64,000 bases of DNA, from contig NC_133771.1 in assembly GCF_003597395.2 (NCBI RefSeq), positions 141,182,312 to 141,246,311 on the forward strand, in the 5' to 3' direction. Shown here piece after piece: positions 1 to 10,397 of the stretch (positions are counted from its first letter, which is position 1; every line of letters begins with the position of its first letter). The notes under the pieces are model-generated. The model was not told where the DNA came from and searched no databases. It worked only from the letters and a program-made list of their open reading frames with translations. Source of the stretch: Chelonoidis abingdonii. Taxonomy: Eukaryota; Chordata; Testudines; Testudinidae. The position numbers and the translations under genes were made by a program.

Positions 1-2318
1 TCTCAAGTGCAAACCCAGGGAGGGGAAAATCTGGAGAGGAAAAGGTAGGGGATGGGTTAATTTTCTCTTTGTTTTTAAGACCCAAGGGGTTGGGTCTGGG
101 TCTCCAGGGAAGGTTTTGGAGGGAACAGAAAGTTATGCCAGATTCTGGCTGGTGGCAGCATACCAGATTTAAGCTAGTAATTAAGCTTAAAAGTGTTCAT
201 GCAGGTCCCCACTTCTGTAGCCTAAAGTTCAAAGTGGGGGAAAAAACCTTGACACATGTAATGTTTGACTTTTTAAGACTGTGGAACATAGACTTTTACT
301 CTCCCTAATAGTATCTGTTTTTCCCTGTAGAAAATAAAAGATGGCCCCAAAGTAGCGTTCAGGAGCTTAGTATAGGAAGCAAAAATTTCAAGTGAAATCT
401 CGTTTGCAGCAAGGGTCAAATCTGATGGGAAGAGATTTGAAACAGAACAATATAGATCAGGCTTTAGGCAGTAGCGATCATCCCAATGCAGAAGAAATTG
501 AGGAGTGAAGCATAAATTCAGTTATTTCACTTCAGCTATTCTTAAAATGAAAATACTATACTAAAGGGGAGAACCTTTTTTTTAATTTGCTTATATCTGG
601 CATGAATAAATACAGATTTACAGATCCTAGCATGCTATGAAAATTATAGCTGCCAATACATTTGAGATTTAGAAGCTGAGGCAGTAACGATTTCACAGCA
701 AGCTTTGGGAAGTGAGAAATCACATCAGCTATTTTAATGGGAGTCTGCTTTATTATAGTTAATATTAGGAGCAGTATGAGGTAGAGGATAAGATATAAAT
801 GGCACTTAGTGTTCTGAACCATACCAAGAATACTTCAAAATGATTTTTCTCATTTTCTGGTAGGTTGAATTATGATTTTGACAATGTAATATGCTAAAGT
901 TTCATGTTTGGTCGTATTTGTCAAAAACATCACGGTAACTTTTTTGTGTTGGACTGACTTCTCACTGGTGTATGTTTTCATAGAAATTTGTTATCTCTAA
1001 ATCATCAGCCGGAGGAGTCTAGGTAGATGTCTTTTGCTTCTCTTTCCTAGTGTGGTTTAAAAGTTCAGGAATTCCCAAATAATGATGTTTTCTCACTTTC
1101 CCTATTATTTGGGACCTGTGGAAACCTACAGCAAAATATGGATGGCTATCTTTTGAGTTTTAAAAGTCCAACAGAATCTCTGATAAGTGTTATAGCTGCT
1201 ACTGGCATGGTTGTAGGATTAGATTGTGGCCTGTTCCTCCACAGATGTGCAAGGTTGGGTCCCTTCTTCTACCCCTTTGCAGCAGTCAGGGACAGTTGTA
1301 GCCTCTGTACTTTCCCTATGTGGCTCCAGGAGTGAAAGACACAACAAAGGGGATAGGGAGGATGTTGGGCCATGAAGAAGCTACAATCTCTGAAGCAGGG
1401 TAGCAGTGGGAGTGTTTCCCACATGCGGGGAAACTGCAGAAAGATTTCTGCTTTCTGTAGGTGGACTTCCTCCCTGAGCTTCCTTTTGGGATGGTGCACT
1501 TCAGTGTACCACCTTACACTGGGGGGTGGCTTTTGTATGGCCGAACTGACAGTTAGTACTGAATTCTTAAAAGTGAGTGAAAAGCCTTCTTGGAATAACA
1601 CATTTAAGTATGTTCTGTCTCTCTTTTAAAAAAAAAAAGTATTCAGGTTTCATTTCTAAATCGGGCTGGATCCTGCAGTCCTAGCATGCCCAATGCCCTC
1701 TGAAATCAGTGGGAACCCCCTCTCACCCCGCCCCAAACTACAGAGAAATGTAATTTAGGCTTTATAGTGAATGGTTATATTTTGAGCACAAGAATAGTGT
1801 AGGAATGTTTAATTCTTACAATTTTGATATATTTTCTTTTGATAGATGAAATAGCCTGTTACCTACTTTGTTTACATTGTTTAACTTGCACATATTCTAA
1901 TAAAATAAAACAGCTCTGATCTGCCATGAAGTCACACTAAAAATTCCCAGTTACATTAGTGGGAAATACAAGCCACCTTAATAGACCATGTTCTTTGTCT
2001 TGTTAGAGAAACAGTGTTTGGGTTATTGTTCGAATAGGAAAAACTATACAGCATAAGTATAAACAATAAGTCAGCTTTTAAAAACAAATGTGAACTGGGA
2101 CCTCTCAAGTGGTACTAAATTTTTTGATATATCCAAAATGCTAGTGAGTAAAAGTTGCTTAAATGGGGGTTCTTCAAGTGTGGGGAGCAGGAGGAGAAAA
2201 AGGATACTTGATTTCACTTAACTTACAAATGCTAAGAGAAGTAAAGACAACCCATACTGAAAAATCCTCGAACAACCTTTTCTAAAGTTTGACACATTCT
2301 AGAAAATGTAATAAATAA
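1..2318. other. Unassigned AT-rich noncoding DNA
   Basis: I see no gene or recognisable repeat here. The open frames are short, lack family motifs and fall in all frames. A short stretch near 1690-1715 resembles the palindromic reptile repeats found elsewhere in the window but is too brief to assign. Confidence 0.6.
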
Positions 2319-2322
2319 CTAT
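2319..2322. repeat. Target-site duplication CTAT (left copy)
   Basis: This copy matches 3001-3004 exactly and marks the insertion site of the LTR between them. Confidence 0.75.
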
Positions 2323-3000
2323 TGTGATAGACCCAGGCCCGCTGGTAACAGCAGAGTAATAAAAGGGAGATATACTGGCCACTGGATAAGCAGTTTTCTG
2401 TTCCCTGAGTGACCAGAGCAGGGGCTGCACCAGGCTAATGGGAACACCTGACTCCAATTAACCTGCTAAGAGTCAGATGAGGCAATTAAGCACCTGACTG
2501 TAATTAAGGCCCCTCTGATGCTATAAAAGGGCTCACTCCAGCCAGGCCTGAGGGAGCCAGAGAGTGGAAGTGTATGTGAGGAACTGGGAGCAAGAGGTGT
2601 GCAAGAAACTGAGAGTCAGCAGGCATATTGCTGGAGGACTGAGAAGTACAGGTGTTATCAGATATCAGGAGGAAGGTCCAGTGGTGAGGCTAAAGAAGGT
2701 GTTGGGAGGAAACCATGGGGAAGTAGCCCAGGGAGTAGCTGTTGTGCAGCTGTACTAGGAGGCACTCTAGATAGCTGCAGTCACAGGGCACTGGGCTGGA
2801 ACTTGGAGTAGAGGGTGGACCTGGGTTCCCCCCAAACCTCCCAACTCCTGATCAAACACAGGAGGAATTTACCTGGACTGTGGCTTCTACCAGAGGGGAA
2901 GGTCTCTGGGCTGTTTCCCGACCCACAGGGTGAATCTGTGAGCGAGCAAATCCACCAATCAGCTCAGGACCCACGACGGTAGAGGAGGAACTTTGTCACA
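2323..3000 (+). mobile_element. Solo LTR with 4-bp target-site duplication
   Basis: The unit begins TGTGATAG, ends GTCACA and is flanked on both sides by CTAT (2319-2322 and 3001-3004), the structure left by integration of an LTR element followed by LTR-LTR recombination. A TATA box (TATAAAAG, 2522-2529) sits about 200 bp into the unit, which sets the sense strand as plus. No internal coding region, primer-binding site or second LTR is present. I recognise the sequence as a common turtle LTR type. I cannot say from sequence alone whether it is of ERV or Gypsy class; a 4-bp TSD fits either. Short open frames inside it are not genes. Confidence 0.8.
2522..2529 (+). promoter_or_regulatory. TATA box of the solo LTR
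   Basis: TATAAAAG followed by GC-richer sequence about 25-30 bp downstream is the expected core promoter layout of an LTR U3/R junction. Activity is inferred, not shown. Confidence 0.55.
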
Positions 3001-3004
3001 CTAT

Positions 3005-4369
3005 ACTTCTGCTATGGAATCCTGCTGGTATACAATGATTCAAAAAACCTATAGAAAGATTTCTTTATTAAATTCTAATTTTTAAGAGTAATTTCTGTAG
3101 AGTCATTACTTTTTCTATAATTCTTATTGGTACGTTCCCTATTAAATTCTATTGAACTTTCTATAAAAGGTTCTGGTTATTAGGTTGGCAAGCAGTAGTG
3201 TAGTAAACTATCCTATGGAGATATCTGGGTTTACTTTTAGTCCAGGCTCTCATTCCTTGGATTGGAGGAATGATATGCTCATCACAGGAGGAAGTCTATA
3301 GGTATGTGTCTTATGTCCTACTACAGTGACTCCTTGGGATAATTAAGGGCTGAGTATTGACAAGTTTTGAATGGAGCCTCTTTTTCCTTGTCCAGAAGAA
3401 TGGTGAATATGGCTTTGGTGTGGTGTGAATGCAGAAAATAGGGCAATTTTGATTCTGACAGGGACATAGAAGATCTCTTGTATCTATATTATTACTCTCT
3501 CAGTGGATTTAGAGTGCAATGAATTTTTTTAGTTTTGATTAGCATTTGAATAGCTCTTCTTCTACCATGGTGTGGCAGGGTTCAAACAGTTACAGGCTTC
3601 CAGAGGTTTCTTGTAATATAGCCTTTTATAAAAGATACTCTAGTTTGATAGCTTCTGAATCCTTATCTGTAACAAAGCAGTCTTTCTGAGGCTATTATTG
3701 GAAACAATATTACATGGCTTGTTTGCTAGTTTTGGTTTGTTAATGAGAGATGAGTTAGGAAAAGGACAAGCACAGATAAAACCTTCTAATCATTGTTTCA
3801 GCTGGCCATAGTAATTTTTCAGAGTGCTTTAATGATTCTGTTAGTTTAACGGTATGTGATTACATTACATCAGCAACACATTCCCACAGACTTGGGAAAT
3901 AAAAAGTGCCTTCTATCTACTAATATGAGATTCTCTGTGTTTAGTAACTCAGATTATAAAGTACGAGGAGGTATTCTTATGTAATCAGGGTAAATCTTTA
4001 TCAAATTAAATGTAGTTTGAAATGTGACAGTGCATTTATATGCTTTCCGTAGAGTTCAGTAATTACTCATGGCGAGCATGACTCATTGTTTCAGAATGCC
4101 TCCTGAAAAAGTTCTTGTCTTTGGTGTTCAAAGCACATTGATTTCAAAATATCAAAGCAAATCAGGAAAATGAACAATACCTACATAAATAACACCTGCA
4201 CAAATGCCTTTTCAGTTCAATAAATTCTGCCTAAGTGAATAAACAAAAACTGTGTGCATATTGGACACGTAACTAGCATAGGTAGTAGGTGACAAGATGG
4301 AGCCTCCCTTCCCCCCCGCCCACCCCAAATCTCTCTCTGCATTATTTTCTGAGCCTCCTTGCTGCTTGT
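3005..4369. other. Unassigned AT-rich noncoding DNA
   Basis: Nothing recognisable is seen: no coding motifs, terminal inverted repeats or tandem repeats of note. Confidence 0.55.
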
Positions 4370-4371
4370 TA

Positions 4372-4489
4372 GGGTGACAAGATAGCAAATGTGAAAAATT
4401 GCGATGGGGTGGGGAGTAATAGGAGCCTATATAAGAAAAAGACCCCAAAATTGGGACTGTCCCTATAAAATGGGGACATATGGTCACCC
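4372..4489. mobile_element. TA-flanked MITE with GGGTGAC termini
   Basis: The termini GGGTGAC and GTCACCC are inverted repeats, directly bordered by TA at 4370-4371 and 4490-4491. The inverted pairing extends inward (GGGACTGTCC and similar blocks near the right end). Its size of about 120 bp and TA border fit a non-autonomous Tc1/mariner-type element. The same sequence type is abundant in turtles and other reptiles. No coding capacity. Confidence 0.7.
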
Positions 4490-4491
4490 TA

Positions 4492-6107
4492 CTGCCTGTG
4501 TTCTTTTCCACTTGGCTGGCAAAGTACTGTATCCTCTGGTGGCAGGGAAAGGAATGGGATTAGGCAGGGTTTCATTGGTGGGAGTGGGCTGCCTAATGCA
4601 CTGGATTCCCGATAGGTGGAGCTACATTCCTGAGTCCTGGGAGGACTGAAGTTTTCAAAGTGCTGGTTGCAGCAGGCTCTGCTGTGCAGGAAGGCTCAGC
4701 AGCCAGATCTAGAGTGGGCCTCAGAGGAAGAAAAGCTATGTCATTTGTTGAGTGCCAGCAGAGGAGTAGGAGAGGCCTGTCTGAGTGGAGGAGATGGTGC
4801 GGGTATGGAGCAGAGATTAGAGTCCCCACACCGGGGATCTGGATGAGGCTCGCAGGAAGAGGAGAGATGCAGTGGGGAAGGGTAGTCCTGGGGAGGGAGA
4901 TGATCCTCAGGTGATTATGAGGGGAGCAGACTGAGGTGATGTGGGAGGGGGAGAGAAGATCCTGAGGCTTCTGCACTGGAAGGGATGGGGGTGGAGTGTT
5001 CTGCATCCAGATGTGCTCATCAAGTAACTTTGTGGCAGGCTCCTCCAAATCTGACTGAGAGCCAGTTGACCAGAATGCAGAGCTTGGCTCAGCCCTGCAG
5101 GACAGGAGACTCTGTTGCGGGATGAGTGCAGGGCAAGCGCAGTCTCCCCCCCCCCCCCCCGAAGAATATCTTCACCAGTTGCCTGTGACAACCAGCCTGG
5201 TGATGAGTGAGGACTACAAAATCATATGCTGCAGCCAGTCAGTAACTCACTATATCCTATGTTAGAGGACTGCTTCTGAACCCACCAATACTACTCCTTA
5301 GTCAGCCATAAGGCTCTCAATAGAGCTAATCTCTCTATTCCGCAAAGGACTAAGGGAACCATCTCCTCTAGCGGCAGCACATGCTCAGAGCAAGGCATAT
5401 TTAACTTCTAATTTTCTTCATCTAATTAAAAATATTACATAAAATTTAAGAGTGAACTAACAGAATCAACAGTGAACATTACATTTTTAAAACACTTTCA
5501 GTTTTAACAACCTAACAATGATGACTGAGTGGTAAAAGTTGTTTGTGCTTTAATATACCTCTTTTCTCAATAGTATCCCTTTAATAAATCTTCATTAGGA
5601 GCATATTTGCTCTAGCAAATTCAGTACTGGTTTGAACTTACCTGCAATGCAGAAGTAGACATTAGCTTGAGACAATTTCACCGCTTTTCCATCAGCTCAC
5701 AGAAAGGGAGGAGAGATCACTACATTCTTACCATTGTTGGTTCTTGGCTTCTGACTGTGACACTTCACTTACCTTTAAGTGGTAATTACTTATTATTGGT
5801 CCTAAGAGCAAATTACTGGTCACTGGAATACATAGATATTAAATAACATGAGATGATGTGGCCACAGATTATTTTTTTTCTAAGTACAGGTTAGGCAACA
5901 AATCTTTGACATAAAGGTCATGGAAACCTAAAAAAAGGGATAGTTGGGGGGGGGAAGCAGCAAATAAGATCTTTTTGACTTTGAAAGCATTACTGAATAT
6001 TTGAAACAGACTGCACATCTCTGCAATACAGTTCTATTGAATCCCTGCTGGCAGTTATGAGTGGGCTGTCCTTTCTGAGGCTTGCAGTGGTTGAATCTCT
6101 CACATCA
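4492..6107. other. Unassigned DNA, GC-richer first half, poly-C tract
   Basis: The stretch 4600-5200 is GC-richer and purine-skewed with overlapping short open frames on both strands that show no family motif. A run of C occurs near 5147-5160. From 5220 to 6107 the sequence is AT-rich and unremarkable. Confidence 0.5.
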
Positions 6108-6115
6108 CTGTCTGG

Positions 6116-6282
6116 CAGGGCTGGCTCTAGGTTTTTGCAGCCCCAATCAAAAAAAACAAAAACAAAAAACCTCTGAGAGTGCAAGTGCCGAAGCCAAAAA
6201 AAAAAAATGTCCGGAATGCCACCCCTGGAATTGTGCCGCCCCAGGCATGTGCTTGGTTTGCTGGTGCCTAGAGCCAGTCCTG
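6116..6282. mobile_element. hAT MITE (CAGGGC..GGCTC family), perfect 8-bp TSD
   Basis: The terminal inverted repeats are CAGGGCTGGCTCTAGG at the left and CCTAGAGCCAGTCCTG at the right. The flanks are a perfect 8-bp duplication CTGTCTGG (6108-6115 and 6283-6290), diagnostic of the hAT superfamily. The internal A-rich part has no coding capacity. The same termini recur at 33873, 36282, 38197 and 55383 in this window. Confidence 0.9.
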
Positions 6283-6290
6283 CTGTCTGG

Positions 6291-6950
6291 GAGTGGGGAG
6301 CATAAACGCCAGTGGAAAGAGAACCACCTTTCAGAGTGTAGACCTTTTCAGTGTTCAGGTATTCCATCTCAAAAGTAGTGCAAGATAAACTTCTGCCTCT
6401 TCTTTAGATATTTTAATCGCCTTATATTTTGATTCCGAATAAATAGCTCAGTATAACGGTATAACTCAACTTTGCATGTAACAGAACCCCACTTCATATC
6501 TCTGTTGGAACATAAACGAGTAAGCTCTGAAATGTAACATTGTTACACGAGGGTCCCTGCTGTTTGGAATAATTTAATGCTATAAAGTCCTTGACAGCAT
6601 TTCCCTCCTCCCACTCTCCTCTCCAAGGCAGGCAGGTAAGCTGTGGAAGAGATTTAACTTTTCTTATCTGTAAAGAAAGAAATAAGGTTTGTATGATTTA
6701 GGAAACATTAGAAAGAAGCTTAAGAACTCAGAGGCCTCTGATCTTTATTTTAACCTTTTAAAATTGTGTATAAGGTTAATTAGGTTCATTAGGGTGGGGA
6801 AACCTCTATAGTACAACAGTTATTTAGAGAGGATTTAGATTTTATCTTGTCAAAACAGCTGACTAATACATGCATACATTAGGCACAAGTTGATGTGCAG
6901 TAGTGATTTACAGTCCTGTTAACCTTCTCCTGGAGTATGTCTTCTGATGG
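6291..6950. other. Unassigned noncoding DNA
   Basis: No feature recognised in this AT-rich stretch. Confidence 0.5.
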
Positions 6951-6956
6951 CACTGT

Positions 6957-7313
6957 GATGGGGCATGTGCCCCACACCGGTATTTAAGGAATTAAGAGGC
7001 CTAGGGAGGCTGTGTGGGGAAGTGGCCAATAGGAGGGGGGCTGAGGAGCAGCAAGTCTAAGTCTAGCAGGCCCATCTAAGAACTGCAGGGCCAGAGCAGG
7101 ATCAGTAGCTGCTAGGGGCTCAAGGAGAGAAGACTGTGTCCCTGGTAGGCTGCAACCCTGTAGCACCTTGGACAGAGCAGTGCAGGCAGGGATCCGGGGA
7201 GTAGAGAAGGAGCTCTAGACCACTGCTGGGACTGAGTAGGGTGCTGTGGCCTCAGGGAAGTGAAGCAGTAGTCGAGGCAAAGGAACACAGCAGGTGATCG
7301 TGGTTCAGATGAC
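6957..7313 (+). mobile_element. LTR-like repeat, left part (interrupted)
   Basis: The segment begins TGATGGGGCATG and runs through GC-richer sequence that I recognise as a turtle LTR-like repeat. It resumes after the hAT-type insertion at 7314-7828. The unit's outer ends and TSD are not certain, so class and exact limits are open. Short open frames on both strands are not supported as genes. Confidence 0.5.
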
Positions 7314-7828
7314 TAGAGCCCTGTGTGGATACAAATATATACCTGTGGATACAAATGTCCATGGATATAAATTGGTATCTGCAGAACTGCAGAGGTCTCC
7401 TGGGGACCACAGCAGTGAAAGGAGCAGAACATGGGGCCACTGCTTCCAGGAGCCAGCGCCATACGCAGTGCGCTGGCAGCTCCTCTGGTGCAGCTGTACT
7501 GCCCGCAGCCCCGCCTCTGGCCCTGCTCTTTACACGCAGCAGTCTGCCTCTTGTGTCTGGGGGTGTGCGTGCGGCTTGAACGCAAGAGCACGACCAGGGA
7601 CAGCTGCCAGTGAGCCTTGTGCCTGCCCCAGTGGGCAGGGCTGGGGGCGGTACCGCTGTGTTGGAGGAGCTGCCAGCATGAGGTGCTGGCTCCTAGGAGA
7701 GGCGGCCCCATATTCTGCTCCTTTTGCCCCTGTAATTCCTGGGAGAGCCGTGCAGTTCCACAGATACCGATTTATATCCGCGGATATCCACATCCACGGA
7801 TATAAATTTGTATCTGTGTAGGGCTCTA
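7314..7828. mobile_element. Long-TIR hAT-type element inside the LTR-like repeat
   Basis: The outer ends TAGAGCCCTGTG and the right-end CTGTGTAGGGCTCTA pair as inverted repeats. The pairing continues inward for about 100 bp through TATAAAT/GATATC-rich blocks (7320-7410 against 7735-7820). The flanks CAGATGAC (7306-7313) and CAGATGGC (7829-7836) are an 8-bp TSD with one mismatch, which fits hAT. The GC-rich interior carries several overlapping open frames on both strands, as expected for a near-palindromic element. I see no transposase motif. Confidence 0.75.
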
Positions 7829-8165
7829 CAGATGGCCCTTGAGCCAGTACCCGGAGCAGTGGGTCAGCCCAGGTTCTCTCCCCCCCAGGCACTCGGTAGT
7901 GTCTAAGGGAGTGGAAGAGGTCAGCCAGGAAGCAGGGTCTAGAAAGATTGTGATTCTCCTGAAGGGACCTGACTGGAGTGCCAAGCCACAAGGGGAGAGC
8001 TGCAGGTCTGAGAGTGAATGGAGCAACGGACTGAATCAAGATGGGGGGGAGGGGAGCAAGTGCAGAAGGAGAGCCTCTAATTTGATCTAATCCTAAAATG
8101 ATGAGGGGGAGACACCAGACAGCAGTGAGTGTTGCACTGCGTGGCAGCACAAACAATGAATTAAG
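7829..8165 (+). mobile_element. LTR-like repeat, right part
   Basis: This is the continuation of the unit at 6957-7313 after the 7314-7828 insertion. The sequence is purine-rich and GC-richer than its surroundings. The right boundary is approximate. Confidence 0.45.
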
Positions 8166-8189
8166 TGATGGGTAAGTGAAGTAGCCATT

Positions 8190-9660
8190 CCATCATGGCA
8201 GCAGCATCTGGAGATGTCAGGTGCATCCATTCACCATCAAGATGATAAAGGACAGTCCATAACCAGATGGTGTGCTGTTTATTCTTGAGCTCCGCAGTGG
8301 CAGAATGGGAAGCTCAAGAAGCCCCAAAGGTAAAGATGTAAGTTAAACCTCCTGTGACTACAATGTTGTAATAAAGAAGGATCTTTTGATTCACATGTTT
8401 GTTCTGAGGGGCATACGAGAGGTGATCTGGGGTGAGACTAGGGGATGCAGACCGGAGTTGACTATTTGCCAAGAAATGCACCTTCGATCCGAAATATAGT
8501 CCTGCATTCCTGTTGCCACTGTTTCTTAGAAAGATTGTCTGATGCACAACTATTTCAGAAAATGGGTGTCTTGATATGAATCAGCATTTTTGATGTGACT
8601 GAGATGAAATTGTGAAGTAGGCTGTCTTGATAGTTGGCTACACACAATCATGTGGCCAGGGACCTGCCTTCATGCTTAATTGCTGGAGCAGCAATGCCAG
8701 CCAGGAGCAGAAGGTTGGAAACTGGAATTGTTTGGGTCGCACCAGTGATGATACAAAGGGCAGAGTTGATCGCTGAGTCCAACTTGCCACATTGACAAGT
8801 GGAGACCTGGGGTGCCATGTGGTATTTGGCAAGTGCAGCAATTAGAGCATTGGTATATATCTATACGGTTGCAGTGCTACTGCCCCATGAGTTGCCAGCA
8901 AGCCTTCGGAGCATTGCAACTTATGACTAAAGTTTGGTGCATGTCTTCTCGATATGTAGTCAAAAAGAGCAGTGAAGCTTTATCCCTAAATAAGGAGGAT
9001 ATGGATCAGAAATGACTGGCTGATTGTTCAGAAGCCCTGCAGCTGTCGATGAGCTAACAGGTTGGCAAGATGTCAATGTCTTCAGCATGTTTAAGTCCCC
9101 ACGTCCTAAAGTGTTTTGTCAAGGTCAGATAACAGGCAGGATTCCAGCGCCTAATAGCTTCTAGCTGTTGCCAGGCAGATGTCATCACTGTATGTGAACT
9201 TAGTTGCCGAGGTGGGTGGCAGGTCAGGGGTGGATGGGTAGGGGTGTGTGTGCGCACACTCTCTCTCTCTCTCTCTCTCACTAAAGAGCTTTGGAGTGAG
9301 TACAGATTCCTGTGAAAGTCCATTGTTCATTTGATGTGAGAGACTTGAACCATCACCACGCTTGATGACCACTGTTCTGTTAGAAGTCATTTTCATAATA
9401 CAAGTTTTTTGTTTGGGATCATGGAGTATAATTTTAGAACTAGTCCATAGTGCCAAATGTGCTAACCACAGGTATAAGAAAGTGGAGACCCAAATTGTTG
9501 ATGCACAGGGGATTTTGTACAGATTTTGTATAGAGGGGTGGTTAGAAGGGGGCACAGGCATAGAACAAAAGAGAGGTAGAGAAAACCATATGAAGACAAC
9601 CAAGGAAATGCAGAATGGAGTGGGGGCAAGAGAGAAGAAGGGCACAGAGACTAGAAGGGA
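8190..9660 (-). pseudogene. Decayed LINE reverse transcriptase (antisense)
   Basis: Read on the minus strand, broken frames carry ordered reverse-transcriptase signatures. NGLSQESVLTPKLF (canonical NGLPQGSVLAPxLF) lies near 9290-9340. The palm motif YSDDICLA (canonical YADD) lies at about 9165-9192. A thumb-like YLGIKL, followed by LRRLAGNSWGSSA, lies in the 8860-8990 region. Remnants of the C-terminal part continue to about 8200. The first palm Asp pair is preserved but many stops and frameshifts show it is dead. The C-terminal layout suits an APE-type non-LTR LINE of the jockey/L2-like group rather than CR1. The exact family and the 5' limit are unknown. Confidence 0.65.
9258..9279. repeat. 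(CT)n microsatellite inside the LINE
   Basis: About 11 CT units. On the minus strand this encodes the SERERERE stretch that separates the LF block from the YSDD block, so it expanded within the dead reverse-transcriptase sequence. Confidence 0.85.
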
Positions 9661-9900
9661 AAGGTAGGATTAAAGAAGGGAAGACAGGGAGATGGGGAAG
9701 AGATGGTGAGAGGAAAGCCTCATACTTGGAGAGAAGAGAAATATAAAGTGAATCAGGAGGGATCAGATGGGAGAGATGGTAGATCAAGATGAGGCAGTGA
9801 GAGAAGAGAAGATGTGGGGGGAGAATGGAGAGAAATAAGAGGGAAAGAAGAAGTAGGAAAAAATATAAAGAAAAGGTAGTCAGAGTAAAAATAGGCTGTC
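9540..9900. repeat. Purine-rich tract
   Basis: The plus strand is strongly enriched in G and A for about 350 bp with irregular GGGA/AGAG units. No perfect tandem period is evident. Its left end overlaps the upstream end of the antisense LINE. Confidence 0.55.
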
Positions 9901-9967
9901 CAACTTGCCAGAAACAGCATTGTTTGTCATTCTGATATGAGGTAGTGTCCCCAAGAGTGGTCTAAAT

Positions 9968-10389
9968 CAGGGGATCCCCAAATATGGGCCGTGGTTTGCT
10001 ACACAGTCCTGGGTGGTTCATGGGGACAAGTTGTAACTGCATCCTCCAGTCGAGCTCTTAGTAAATCTTTAAATCCATATGACTCATGTAATCTTGTTCA
10101 GTTTTTATACAAAATTGTTTTCCCTGTTTGAACACACATTTGGCTCTGTGTTTTAAAATGTAATTTTACTAAATCTCTTTGGTTTCAAGGATCTTGAAGC
10201 ATTTCTTTGAGTGGATATTGCTAGGAATGTCTATCATTACAACTGTATACATTAAAATGAAAAGGAAACGTATTTATTTACAGTGTTTATATGTAAATAA
10301 ATAACTTCCTCAAAAGTGTTTAAGAGTGGGCTGCGTGCATATTACAGCTGCACACGTGTGGCTCAGAAGAAAAAAACTGAGAACCCCTG
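9968..10389. mobile_element. Non-autonomous hAT element, 422 bp
   Basis: The ends CAGGGGATCCCCA and TGAGAACCCCTG are imperfect terminal inverted repeats. The flanks GTCTAAAT (9960-9967) and GTCTAAGT (10390-10397) are an 8-bp TSD with one mismatch. The interior is AT-rich with no transposase motif. Confidence 0.85.
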
Positions 10390-10397
10390 GTCTAAGT

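Noticed and set aside
5140..5165. Long C-run as a regulatory element
   Set aside because: A plain homopolymer; similar runs at 21179 and 57422 lie in unrelated contexts.
7530..8156. 208-codon minus-strand frame
   Set aside because: It crosses the boundary between a transposon insertion and the LTR-like unit, so it cannot be one gene.
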